DNA from: Dyadobacter sp. CY356
GTDB lineage: Bacteria; Bacteroidota; Bacteroidia; Cytophagales; Spirosomataceae
Direction: 5' to 3'
Length of the DNA: 64,000 nucleotides
NCBI RefSeq assembly: GCF_021440195.1
Contig: NZ_JAJTSZ010000009.1
Coordinates: 62,001 to 126,000, forward strand
In this document: piece by piece, positions 35,372 through 44,239 of the stretch
How positions within the stretch are numbered: position 1 is the first letter of the stretch
How the letters are laid out: each line of letters starts with the position of its first letter
Position numbers and translations under genes: made by a program
Notes under the pieces: model-generated
Database searches by the model: none
Told to the model about the DNA's origin: nothing
What the model saw: the letters and a program-made list of their open reading frames with translations, nothing else

Positions 35372-35974
35372 TCAGAAAAGAATTTTATACTGATCCTTAA
35401 CCGCCCGGCCAACACAGATAATCGCTAAAACAACAATGTAATGGTTTAAATCAAGCGGGTGCATGGGTAAGGGAATTGACTGCGATTTGGCAGAAACTGC
35501 AAGCAAGGTCATCGCAAAAACTACCCAAAGAGCACTTTTTTGCCGGTAAGCAAGTCCAAGACAGGAAATGCACAAAGTGACAACAATACAGAACGGCTGG
35601 ATGATCAGGCCTATAAAAGGAACTTGATAGAGAAGCATGCTCAAACATAAAGTCAGCCCAAGCGCCAGGGTTGATATCATCACCATCAATGAAGGCGTAT
35701 ATTTCAATATCAAACTAAAAGAAGCTACTACCAGACAAATTGCTCCCAGGGTAGTTTCCGCGGCTTGTGTTATCATATTAAAGGTCAGCAATTGTTGCAT
35801 ACCTGCAATAACCAACAATTCCACAACCGCATTTATTGAAATACTTAACAAAAAAATCCCCCATAATAAACGGCTTTGTAATGTCTGAGCCTTGAAATAT
35901 TTCAAAAAAACGAGGACACCGGCAATACTTAAAACCAGATTGGAAAAGATATGGGAATTCGTCAGTATATTCAT
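35372..35974 (-). CDS. Membrane protein of unknown function
   Basis: 200 residues from the ATG at 35974; the TTG at 35980 is rejected. Six or seven hydrophobic helices and short loops, no charged soluble domain. A Pro/His-rich loop (SIPLPMHPLDLNHY, about 168-181) precedes the last helix. No family is recognised. It lies 101 bases upstream of the azurin gene on the same strand. Confidence 0.7.
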   Translation of the reverse strand: MNILTNSHIFSNLVLSIAGVLVFLKYFKAQTLQSRLLWGIFLLSISINAVVELLVIAGMQQLLTFNMITQAAETTLGAICLVVASFSLILKYTPSLMVMISTLALGLTLCLSMLLYQVPFIGLIIQPFCIVVTLCISCLGLAYRQKSALWVVFAMTLLAVSAKSQSIPLPMHPLDLNHYIVVLAIICVGRAVKDQYKILF

Positions 35975-36078
35975 GGGCAATTTTGAAGATTATGAATAAA
36001 GCAAGTTACAAATTATAGTTTCATTTTGCTACTTCGTGCTTTTCGAGCTACTTTTACCAAAAAAACTGATTTACCAAC

Positions 36079-36957
36079 ATGAGCGTTTTAGTTAATAAAA
36101 ATTCTAAGATTATAGTTCAGGGATTTACGGGTTCTGAAGGTTCTTTTCATGCCCAGCAGATGATCGAATACGGAACTAACGTAGTAGGCGGTGTTACACC
36201 GGGCAAAGGAGGACTTTTCCACCTTGACAGACCTGTATTTAATACAGTTGAACAGTCTGTACGTGCAACAGGCGCTGACGTAGCGATCATTTTTGTGCCG
36301 CCGGCTTTTGCCGCTGATGCTATTATGGAAGCAGCGGACGCGGGTATTGGTGTAATCGTTTGTATAACTGAAGGTATTCCTACAAAGGATATGATGCAGG
36401 CGAAACAATATCTACAAGGTAAAAATGTTCGTTTGATCGGCCCTAACTGTCCGGGTGTTATTACTGCGGAAGAATGTAAAGTCGGTATCATGCCAGGTTT
36501 TATCTTCAAAAAAGGAACAGTAGGAATTGTTTCCAAATCCGGAACATTAACGTACGAAGCGGTAGATCAGCTTACACGTGCAGGTCTTGGACAAACTACT
36601 GCAATTGGTATCGGTGGCGACCCGATCATTGGTACAACTACAAAAGAAGCGGTTGAATTATTGATGAATGACCCTGAGACAGAAGCGATTGTAATGATTG
36701 GTGAAATCGGTGGAAGCATGGAAGCTGACGCAGCAAACTACATCAAATCAACCGGAAACCTTAAACCTGTTGTAGGATTTATTGCTGGTAAAACTGCTCC
36801 GAAAGGTCGTCGTATGGGCCATGCTGGTGCGATTATCGGTGGTGCTGATGATACTGCAGAAGCTAAAATCCGTATCATGGAAGAGTCAGGTATTTTTGTT
36901 GCTGAATCTCCTGCACTTATCGGCGAGACCATGCTTTTGGCTCTTGGAAGAAAATAA
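36079..36957 (+). CDS. sucD: Succinyl-CoA synthetase alpha subunit
   Basis: 292 residues. The CoA-binding region GFTGSEGSFHAQQMIEYG (15-32), GPNCPGVI (121-128) and the phosphorylated His248 in GRRMGHAGAIIGG are all standard. With SucC it makes succinate and ATP/GTP from succinyl-CoA in the citric acid cycle. The sucC gene is not adjacent. A GC-rich hairpin follows. Confidence 0.95.
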   Translation: MSVLVNKNSKIIVQGFTGSEGSFHAQQMIEYGTNVVGGVTPGKGGLFHLDRPVFNTVEQSVRATGADVAIIFVPPAFAADAIMEAADAGIGVIVCITEGIPTKDMMQAKQYLQGKNVRLIGPNCPGVITAEECKVGIMPGFIFKKGTVGIVSKSGTLTYEAVDQLTRAGLGQTTAIGIGGDPIIGTTTKEAVELLMNDPETEAIVMIGEIGGSMEADAANYIKSTGNLKPVVGFIAGKTAPKGRRMGHAGAIIGGADDTAEAKIRIMEESGIFVAESPALIGETMLLALGRK

Positions 36958-36983
36958 TTCAAAATAACAATATAATTTTTTAT

Positions 36984-37013
36984 GAAAGGGCTGGGGAAAC
37001 CCCGCCCTTTCTT
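36984..37013 (+). terminator. Hairpin between sucD and the DUF4271 gene
   Basis: GAAAGGGC-T-GGGG (36984-36996) pairs with CCCC-GCCCTTTC (37000-37011) around AAA. The T-run after it is weak (TT). It ends only 8 bases before the next start codon, so it may block or modulate that ribosome site rather than end transcription. Confidence 0.6.
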
Positions 37014-37019
37014 GTAGCA

Positions 37020-38201
37020 ATGAAGTCCATTCATTCACTGCTTTTTCTGGTCGTTTGCACGATTTTCATTTTCGCCGGGTCCAGTGCCCGGGGTGCCGTT
37101 AAGGCTTTGCCTCCCGAACAATTTTTTCCGGTTTATGATTATCAGAATGACTGGCTGGTTTACAGCAACCAGTATAAAAACTATGTTCCTTTTTCAAAAG
37201 GAATTAACGAAGGGACGAAATCGGTAAGTTTATATATTGATTTATTAAAAAACCGGAGATATTTTCTGCTCGTAAAAGCTGATAATGAAAGTTATCTGTT
37301 TTTAGAAGGAGCGCTTCAAAAAAAAATAATTGCCGGCCAATGGCTTGAACTGAACATTGACAGCCTTTTCCGTATCTATAAAAAAGAAGAATTATTGCTT
37401 TCCGTTTATGGAAATGCGGGTATAGATGATAAGGATGTGCTCATTTGCCACAAGAAATCTCAGGATGCAAGCGGGATAATAGAGAGAACAGCATCCACAC
37501 TTATCAATATAAAACCAATTAATTTTTCCCCTTTTGGAAATTTTTCCATCCTTGCAATGCTCGTCATTCTGATCCTGAATGCCTGGATTTTCAATGTCAA
37601 TCCGCTTGCATTTTCAAGGCTTATTAACCCTCTCGAATTTTTCAATAACGACCCCAGGGAACAACTTTCAAAATTAAATAAACCATACAGCAATACAGTT
37701 ATCTTCCTGGTCATAATCGTTTCCATGCTTATGGCTTTCATGTTGGTATTCTTTGCCAACAATAAGCTGAATCTGTTCTCTGTTTCCGCAATACTTTCCG
37801 AAGAATCAAACCTGATACAGTTTCTGGTCGATTTTTTCATGCTCTCCACAATCTTTTTTGTGCTGACTTATGGCAAATTTATTTTCATGGTTTTAGTAGG
37901 ACAAATGCTGAATCTGGATAAGCTGGTTGAAACGTTGTTCCTAAAAATAATACAATCCTCCTACTTCTTTTACGTTGCCCTTTTTCTTCTTGTTTTTATG
38001 CTGAGTCTGAACAACGCCATCTGGCTTGTTCCGCTACGCCCCTACATCCTGTTTCCTTTCCTGATTTTTTATGTAACACGGTTCTTTACGCTTTATGTTG
38101 TGACTAAGCCGCCGGCATCGTTTATTAATCTGTATTTATTTTCGTACCTTTGCGTCATCGAAATAATCCCGTTGATTATCGGCATAAAGTTCGCTATGTA
38201 A
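37020..38201 (+). CDS. DUF4271 membrane protein
   Basis: 393 residues. A signal-like N-terminus (about 1-25) and a soluble beta-rich domain (about 30-165) precede six or seven membrane segments. Layout and position before hemD fit DUF4271, a Bacteroidota family of unknown function. It is 42 bases before hemD on the same strand and near the T9SS genes, as I recall from related genomes. Confidence 0.75.
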   Translation: MKSIHSLLFLVVCTIFIFAGSSARGAVKALPPEQFFPVYDYQNDWLVYSNQYKNYVPFSKGINEGTKSVSLYIDLLKNRRYFLLVKADNESYLFLEGALQKKIIAGQWLELNIDSLFRIYKKEELLLSVYGNAGIDDKDVLICHKKSQDASGIIERTASTLINIKPINFSPFGNFSILAMLVILILNAWIFNVNPLAFSRLINPLEFFNNDPREQLSKLNKPYSNTVIFLVIIVSMLMAFMLVFFANNKLNLFSVSAILSEESNLIQFLVDFFMLSTIFFVLTYGKFIFMVLVGQMLNLDKLVETLFLKIIQSSYFFYVALFLLVFMLSLNNAIWLVPLRPYILFPFLIFYVTRFFTLYVVTKPPASFINLYLFSYLCVIEIIPLIIGIKFAM

Positions 38202-38243
38202 GTTTCAGGGATGATTTTGAAATTAAACTAATGAGAATTATAC

Positions 38244-39026
38244 ATGAGTGAGACCATCAAATTTGATCAGGATCGGCTCAAAAAGGTTACCAGCATTCTG
38301 GTAAGCCAATCCAGGCCGGCCGACGAAAATTCACCATATTTTGAAATAGCGAAGAAGTATGGCATTAAAGTGGATTTTCGGCCATTTATCCAGATAGACG
38401 GAGTCTCTTATAAGGAGTTTCGTAAGCAAAAGATTAATATCCTGGATCACACGGCTGTGATTTTCACAAGTCGTAACGCTATTGATCATTTCTTTAGAAT
38501 TTGCGCAGAAGGCCGTGTAGAAGTTCCGGCTACTATGAAATATTTCTGTATTTCAGAACAGACAGCAAATTACCTTCAGAAGTATATTGTTATCCGCAAA
38601 CGTAAAATTTTTGCAGGAACAAAAACGGCTGTTGAATTAATTGAGCTGATCCGTAAACACAAAAAGGAAAAATTCCTTTATCCCTGTTCTGATGTACGTA
38701 AAAATGAAATCCCTGAATTCGCGGATGTAGAAGAATTTCAGTTTACAGAAGCTACAATGTACCAGACAGCTTCCGCTGATCTTTCTGATCTTGAAGATGT
38801 TTATTACGATATCATTGCGTTTTTTAGTCCATCGGGAATCAAGTCACTTTTTGACAATTTCCCTGATTTCAAACAGAACGTAACACGTATTGCCGCGTTT
38901 GGTCCTACGACTGCAAAAGCTGTGGAAGATGCAGGCTTGATTCTTGATATTCAGGCACCTTTACCCAACGCCCCATCCATGACCGGAGCGCTTGATCTAT
39001 ACATCCGCAAAGCAAATAATATTTAG
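38244..39026 (+). CDS. hemD: Uroporphyrinogen-III synthase
   Basis: 260 residues. Two similar alpha/beta domains are typical of HemD: ILVSQSRPADENSPYFEIA near the start, VIFTSRNAIDHFF (about 72-84), and a second lobe with IAFFSPSGIKSLFDNF and IAAFGPTTAKAVEDAG. It closes hydroxymethylbilane into uroporphyrinogen III in haem synthesis. It is the only haem gene in the window; a terminator separates it from the T9SS genes. Confidence 0.9.
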   Translation: MSETIKFDQDRLKKVTSILVSQSRPADENSPYFEIAKKYGIKVDFRPFIQIDGVSYKEFRKQKINILDHTAVIFTSRNAIDHFFRICAEGRVEVPATMKYFCISEQTANYLQKYIVIRKRKIFAGTKTAVELIELIRKHKKEKFLYPCSDVRKNEIPEFADVEEFQFTEATMYQTASADLSDLEDVYYDIIAFFSPSGIKSLFDNFPDFKQNVTRIAAFGPTTAKAVEDAGLILDIQAPLPNAPSMTGALDLYIRKANNI

Positions 39027-39041
39027 CATAACCTGCTGACT

Positions 39042-39074
39042 AAAAAGGCCGAGAAATTTTCCCGGCCTTTTTTA
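39042..39074 (+). terminator. Intrinsic terminator after hemD
   Basis: AAAAAGGCCG (39042-39051) pairs with CGGCCTTTTT (39063-39072), followed by TTA. Confidence 0.85.
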
Positions 39075-39158
39075 TTATTATATCAATTTTTTTCCAGAAT
39101 ATGCGTTATGAAATAAACCTCTTAAGCACTCAAGTGTTCTTTAACCTAATCCATACGC

Positions 39159-40136
39159 ATGACCTTGACGTTTATCTATCGTGTTAATAAACTGGGCTAT
39201 ATATTTGGGATATTATTACTGACAATATCTCCTGGAGCCTCTGCGCAAACAGATGCTCAATTCAGCCTTTTTTCTTTAAATCAGCTCTATTTAAATCCGG
39301 CAGCCGCAGGCGCAGACGGTCTGACTAAATTTCAGCTCACCCACCGTACGCAATATGTTGGCTATCAGGGTACAAATAATGATGAAGGAGGTGCACTCTC
39401 TACGCAGCTTTTTTCTTTCAGTATGCCAGTCAAGAACTTCGGGATTGGTTTTTATGCTTTAAATGACAAAACCGGACCACGTACCAATCAGGATTTTAAA
39501 TTATCTGCTTCTTATCATTTTCCGCTTGCAGGTGGAAATCTGCATGTCGGAGCCAGTGCCGGACTTTTCAGACAATCAATAGACTACAGTAAACTTCGGG
39601 CACGCGATCAGGATGATCCTTTGATTCAAACCGGAACTGTCTCGGAAATGAATCCCGATTTTGCGGTAGGTGTCCGTTATGTTAGCGATGCTTTTTATGT
39701 AGGTGCTTCATTAAATCACTTACTGGAACCAAAATACCAGCTTGGATCAGCAACTGCGACCAATCCTTTGCCTAAAACAGTTTATCTTAATGCAGGTGTA
39801 AATCTTGAATTGGGATATTTGCTGGACGTCCAGCCTATCGTTTTAGTTAAATCCGATATTACCACAGTTTCTGTTGAAGGAGGAGCTACTGTTACATACA
39901 ACAAAAAGTACTGGGCCGGTGCTACTTACAGACAACAGGATACCTACTTTATCATTATGGGCGGAATTTATTTGTTATCCGACCAATCTCTGAGATTATC
40001 CGGAGCGTATGATATGGTAATTGGTGGAAATAAAGCAAAATCACCATCTTCTTTTGAAGTAATGTTATCTTATGCACTGCCTTCTCCTAAATTTGGTAAG
40101 AAAACAATCATAAGGACTCCTCGTTTCAGATTTTAA
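39159..40136 (+). CDS. PorP/SprF-family type IX secretion outer membrane protein
   Basis: 325 residues with a signal peptide ending PGASAQ (about residue 30). The start of the mature part, DAQFSLFSLNQLYLNPAAAG, is the PorP/SprF signature (QY...NPA-AG). The rest is an amphipathic beta-barrel ending in PSSFEVMLSYAL. In T9SS these barrels support the PorK/N ring or export of specific gliding adhesins. It lies 367 bases before gldK on the same strand. Confidence 0.9.
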   Translation: MTLTFIYRVNKLGYIFGILLLTISPGASAQTDAQFSLFSLNQLYLNPAAAGADGLTKFQLTHRTQYVGYQGTNNDEGGALSTQLFSFSMPVKNFGIGFYALNDKTGPRTNQDFKLSASYHFPLAGGNLHVGASAGLFRQSIDYSKLRARDQDDPLIQTGTVSEMNPDFAVGVRYVSDAFYVGASLNHLLEPKYQLGSATATNPLPKTVYLNAGVNLELGYLLDVQPIVLVKSDITTVSVEGGATVTYNKKYWAGATYRQQDTYFIIMGGIYLLSDQSLRLSGAYDMVIGGNKAKSPSSFEVMLSYALPSPKFGKKTIIRTPRFRF

Positions 40137-40503
40137 TTTTTTCGAACAAAAATGAGTGGATATTAAATCATAATTATGTACAATCAAAAAGCAAAACATT
40201 GCAATTTGATTAAATAACGGGCATTTAATTTATTACTTTTTTAGTAACTGGCCCAGACACATGTCACTCAGTTTGCAAAACTTTAATTTATATTTGTAAA
40301 ATTTTCAAGTGTTATACCAACGACATACGTTCTTACGTTAAGTCGGTTAAATGATTAGAGTAAAATTGGATAAGCATTTCCTTTACCGCTTTCTCATTCA
40401 TTTTTAGTGGTTCGTTACTTTTGTTTTTATTTTAAGTATACTATATATTAATCGATTGACGTTTTTAGGCTAACATTTATTATTTCAAATATCAAAAACC
40501 ACT
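40137..40503. promoter_or_regulatory. Intergenic region before gldK
   Basis: 367 AT-rich bases with no coding frame. TATATTTG at 40289-40296 fits the Bacteroidota -7 element (TAnnTTTG), with TTTG at 40272-40275 only 13 bases upstream, shorter than usual. This would give a leader near 200 bases for the gldKLMN transcript. No terminator hairpin after porP/sprF is visible. Confidence 0.35.
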
Positions 40504-41574
40504 ATGAATGTTAAAGTGATCTATCGGGATGGGGTCAAAAGTTTGCTTTTGATAGCTGCTCTTATGCTGATGCAAAGTTGCGGATTTATCAAAAATAAAT
40601 TTGGCAAGGGAGGAAAAGAAGACGTCGGGATCGCAAATGGCGAAATCACCGCGACGGCGCGTAAAGGGTTCAAACAAACAACACCGGCAGGTATGGTCAT
40701 GATACCATCCGGTTCGTTTACAATGGGACAGGCTGATGAAGATATAGCAGCTTCGATGAATAACATGAACCGTCGCGTAACGATCAGTTCTTTCTTCATG
40801 GACGACACCGAGATTACGAACAACGAATATCGTCAATTCGTTAATGCACTTCTTGTTGACTCAGTATCTGTATTGGGAGAAGAAGAAATTATGACGAAAT
40901 ATTATCCGGATACAACAGCCTGGAAAAAAGATTTTGCGTACTCTAATGGAGATCCATTTGTTGAATATTACTATCAGCACCCAGGTTTCGACACTTACCC
41001 GGTTGTAGGTGTTAGCTGGTTAGGTGCTCAATACTTTGCAAAATGGCGGACCAACCTTTATCATGATTATCAGAATAAAGAAGGTCAGTTCAATTCTACT
41101 GCTTTCCGTTTGCCTAGTGAAGCAGAATGGGAATGGGCAGCACGCGGCGGCCGCGCAGTGGCTAAATATCCATGGGGTAATCCATATACAATGAATACAA
41201 AAGGTTGCTTCCTTGCAAACTTTAAACCGCAGCGAGGTAACTATGACGCGGATGGATATCCATACACAGCTCCTGCAAATGCATATAACCCGAATGATTT
41301 TGGCTTATACAATATGGCCGGAAACGTAGCAGAATGGACACTTGATGCCTTTACTGATAACGCAACAGCAATTGTTTGGGATATGAACCCAAGATATGAT
41401 AACCCGGACGAGCCTCGTAAAGTAGTTAAAGGCGGATCATGGAAAGACGTTGCTTACTTCCTTCAAACCGGAACACGTACTTATGAGTACGAAACTGAGC
41501 GCAGAGCCTTTATCGGTTTCCGTTGCGTGATGGATAATGTTAACGGTCGTGCGGGTGGACGTTCACGTCGCTAG
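40504..41574 (+). CDS. gldK: T9SS ring lipoprotein GldK
   Basis: 356 residues. A lipoprotein signal ends MLMQSC (Cys26). The rest is a sulfatase-modifying-factor/formylglycine-generating-type fold: MIPSGSFTMGQADED (about 61-75), RLPSEAEWEWAARGG (about 203-217), FGLYNMAGNVAEWT and a C-terminal RTYEYETERRAFIGFRCV (GFRC). GldK (PorK) forms, with GldN, a periplasmic ring under the outer membrane in T9SS. It heads gldKLMN. Confidence 0.95.
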   Translation: MNVKVIYRDGVKSLLLIAALMLMQSCGFIKNKFGKGGKEDVGIANGEITATARKGFKQTTPAGMVMIPSGSFTMGQADEDIAASMNNMNRRVTISSFFMDDTEITNNEYRQFVNALLVDSVSVLGEEEIMTKYYPDTTAWKKDFAYSNGDPFVEYYYQHPGFDTYPVVGVSWLGAQYFAKWRTNLYHDYQNKEGQFNSTAFRLPSEAEWEWAARGGRAVAKYPWGNPYTMNTKGCFLANFKPQRGNYDADGYPYTAPANAYNPNDFGLYNMAGNVAEWTLDAFTDNATAIVWDMNPRYDNPDEPRKVVKGGSWKDVAYFLQTGTRTYEYETERRAFIGFRCVMDNVNGRAGGRSRR

Positions 41575-41690
41575 AAAATTTACGCAAAGAAGTAGCAGCG
41601 TTTTGTGACACTGCACTCTTCTTTGCGTCATTATTTTATAAACACAACAAATTTTATTATCACTATTCACTATAATTTATTTCAATTCGT

Positions 41691-42509
41691 ATGGCTAAGA
41701 GTAACGGATCTAGTTTTTTATGGGACAAACTAGTACCAACAATTTACAGCGCAGGTGCTGCAGTTGTTATTATGGGAGCATTATTCAAAATTCAGCATTG
41801 GGATGGAGGAAGTGAAATGCTTACAATAGGTCTTGGGACAGAAGTTGGTATTTTCTTATTATATGCACTGCAAACATTAACGCAATCAACAAATACTGAT
41901 CCGGACTGGACACGTGTTTATCCTGAACTTGCTGATGACTATAACGGACCAGCGATCACACGCGGCGGAACTTCATCAGGAAGCGGTATCACAGCTAAAC
42001 TTGATACAATGCTTGACAATGCCAAGATTTCTCCGGACGTTTTTGACAGTCTGGGAAAAGGATTTAAAAATCTTTCTGAAACTGTTGGTAAAATCACAGA
42101 TTTGACGGATGCAACTGTTGCAACAAATGATTACGCTAAAAACGTGAAATCTGCTTCGCTTGCAATGAACGATATGAATAAATCATATGGAGTCGCAATT
42201 ACTGCAATGACTTCTATGGCTGATGCAACGAAAGATGCACAATCATACCGTGACCAGTTTCAGCAGATCACAAAAAATATGGGTGCCTTGAATGCGGTTT
42301 ATGAACTTGAACTTCAGGATACAACAAAACACCTTAAAGCGATGAATGCTTTTTATGGTAACCTTACGGCTGCTATGGAAAACATGGCTGATGCTACCAA
42401 AGAATCACAAATATTTAAGTCTGAAATGTCAAAATTAACAACTAACATTTCTTCACTTAACGGTATTTATGGTAATATGCTGACTGCCATGCGTGGTGGA
42501 AACGCGTAA
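41691..42509 (+). CDS. gldL: T9SS motor stator protein GldL
   Basis: 272 residues. Two N-terminal helices (about 15-33 and 43-62) carry ALFKIQHWDGG (30-40) and the membrane-buried Glu51, which by position should match the proton-coupling Glu known in Flavobacterium GldL. The C-terminal cytoplasmic part (about 100-270) contains two similar coiled-coil segments (NMGALNAVYELEL..., NISSLNGIYGNML). GldL5 with GldM2 forms the proton-driven motor for secretion and gliding. Confidence 0.95.
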   Translation: MAKSNGSSFLWDKLVPTIYSAGAAVVIMGALFKIQHWDGGSEMLTIGLGTEVGIFLLYALQTLTQSTNTDPDWTRVYPELADDYNGPAITRGGTSSGSGITAKLDTMLDNAKISPDVFDSLGKGFKNLSETVGKITDLTDATVATNDYAKNVKSASLAMNDMNKSYGVAITAMTSMADATKDAQSYRDQFQQITKNMGALNAVYELELQDTTKHLKAMNAFYGNLTAAMENMADATKESQIFKSEMSKLTTNISSLNGIYGNMLTAMRGGNA

Positions 42510-42581
42510 TATCAACCGGGCAAACAGTGTTGTAAACCCTAACAGGATCTTATTATTGTTTGTTATCTTAACTATTTAATC

Positions 42582-42604
42582 ACTGATAACTGATTACTGA
42601 ATAA
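42582..42604. repeat. Short ACTGAT(A/T)-type repeat in the gldL-gldM gap
   Basis: ACTGATAACTGATTACTGA: three imperfect copies of ACTGATA before the gldM start. It is another member of the short simple repeats seen in intergenic gaps here. Confidence 0.35.
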
Positions 42605-42605
42605 T

Positions 42606-44198
42606 ATGGCAGGTGGAAAAGAAACACCCCGTCAGAAGATGATTGGAATGATGTATCTGGTTCTTACAGCAATGCTCGCATTGCAGGTAAGCTCAGCGAT
42701 TATCGAAAAATTCGTCCTACTGAACAATTCTTTGGAACTATCTTCGGGAGCAGCCAATAAAATAAACCAGGAAACCGTACTAAAAATAAAAGCAGCAGTT
42801 GAGAAGTCAGGCAATCGTGCAGCGGATGTTGCAGTTTTAAAGCAGGCTGATGACGTACGGAAATCTTCGGCTGACATTATAAATGAAATTAATGCGCTTA
42901 AACAGGAAATCATTACAAGTGCCGGTGGCGGACTAAACGAGCAGGGTGGAATTAAAAATCCTCAGGAAGAAGCCAAAGTTGGTGAATTGATGATTGGTGG
43001 AAAGAAAAATGGTAAGGCGTATAAGCTGAAACAAGATCTGAACGCCTTTACTGATCGTTTGAGTGGTCTGAATCCTACCAAATTCCAGTCCATTGCTATG
43101 GACGGTAAGGAGGATCCGGTTACTAAAACAAGCGTTGATCAAAGAAATAAAGATTTTGCTGAATTGAATTTTGCCGAAACACCTGTTGCTGCTGCCCTGG
43201 CAGTTTTGAGCCAGAAGCAAACCGATATCCGCAGAATGGAAAGTGAAGTGTTAAGTTACCTTGCAAGTAAAGTAGGTGCAGCTGACATTAAATTTGACAG
43301 AATTCTGGCGATGATCAGTGCTGATGCAAAAACAGTTGTTGCCGGTACTAAATTCAAAGGTGATATGTTCATTGCTGCTTCGGCCAGTGGTATCACGCCT
43401 CGTATGAGTTTAAATGGTGGTGGTGTTAAAGTTGAAAATGGTGTAGGTAAAATCGAATTCATTGCGCAGGGTGGCGGATACAATGCAGAAGGTATTGCAC
43501 GTCGTGAGTTAACCGGAGCAATCTCCTTCCCTACTCCATCTGGCCGAGATACTACCGTAAATTTGAGACAGGAATATTTTGTAGTAAAGCCAACTTACCA
43601 GATTGAAACGGGTACTTTGCCTCCTTTATATCTTGGTTGTGCTAATAAACTGAGTATTCAAAGTCCGGCATTGGGCGCACTTTGGGCTCCTACTTTCTCA
43701 ACAGATGGTGGTGAAATCATCCCTAGTGGTCAAAAAGGTAAGTTTACAATTGTACCAAACCGTGCACAATTGACTCTGACAGTTAGCAATCAGGGTAGCG
43801 TATTGGGTACTGACGGTTTCCGTGTGAGACTTGTTCCTAAACCGACAATTGAAATTCGTGTGAACGGAACTGCTTTGGATGAACGTCGCGGGATTGCTGC
43901 AAGTGCTGCACGTAGTATTCAGGTGGTAGCTTTGGCAGATGAAAGCTTTAAAACTTTCTCACCGGAAGATGCCCGTTTCCGCGTTTCGTCAATTCAGGTT
44001 TCTCTTGCAAGAGGATCAAGACGTATCGGAAGTCCTATCAGTTTAGGTGGTGGCGGATCAATTTCTTCACTGGCACAACAAGCAGAACCTGGCGATCGTT
44101 ATGTGATTGAAGTATTGAAAGTAGAACGTCAGAATTTCAAAGGAAATGTAAGCGAAGTAGAAATGGGTCAGATTATCAGATCTGTATCGCTTAACTAA
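42606..44198 (+). CDS. gldM: T9SS motor shaft protein GldM
   Basis: 530 residues. A single N-terminal helix (RQKMIGMMYLVLTAMLALQVS, about residues 9-29; key MMYLVLTAMLAL) anchors it in the GldL pentamer; the periplasmic part has a helical first domain (about 35-225) followed by three beta domains ending near EMGQIIRSVSLN. GldM dimers transmit proton-motive force across the periplasm to the GldK/N ring. Confidence 0.95.
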   Translation: MAGGKETPRQKMIGMMYLVLTAMLALQVSSAIIEKFVLLNNSLELSSGAANKINQETVLKIKAAVEKSGNRAADVAVLKQADDVRKSSADIINEINALKQEIITSAGGGLNEQGGIKNPQEEAKVGELMIGGKKNGKAYKLKQDLNAFTDRLSGLNPTKFQSIAMDGKEDPVTKTSVDQRNKDFAELNFAETPVAAALAVLSQKQTDIRRMESEVLSYLASKVGAADIKFDRILAMISADAKTVVAGTKFKGDMFIAASASGITPRMSLNGGGVKVENGVGKIEFIAQGGGYNAEGIARRELTGAISFPTPSGRDTTVNLRQEYFVVKPTYQIETGTLPPLYLGCANKLSIQSPALGALWAPTFSTDGGEIIPSGQKGKFTIVPNRAQLTLTVSNQGSVLGTDGFRVRLVPKPTIEIRVNGTALDERRGIAASAARSIQVVALADESFKTFSPEDARFRVSSIQVSLARGSRRIGSPISLGGGGSISSLAQQAEPGDRYVIEVLKVERQNFKGNVSEVEMGQIIRSVSLN

Positions 44199-44239
44199 TA
44201 AGATACAATTGCTGATTGGATAAGATAAAAATATAAGCA

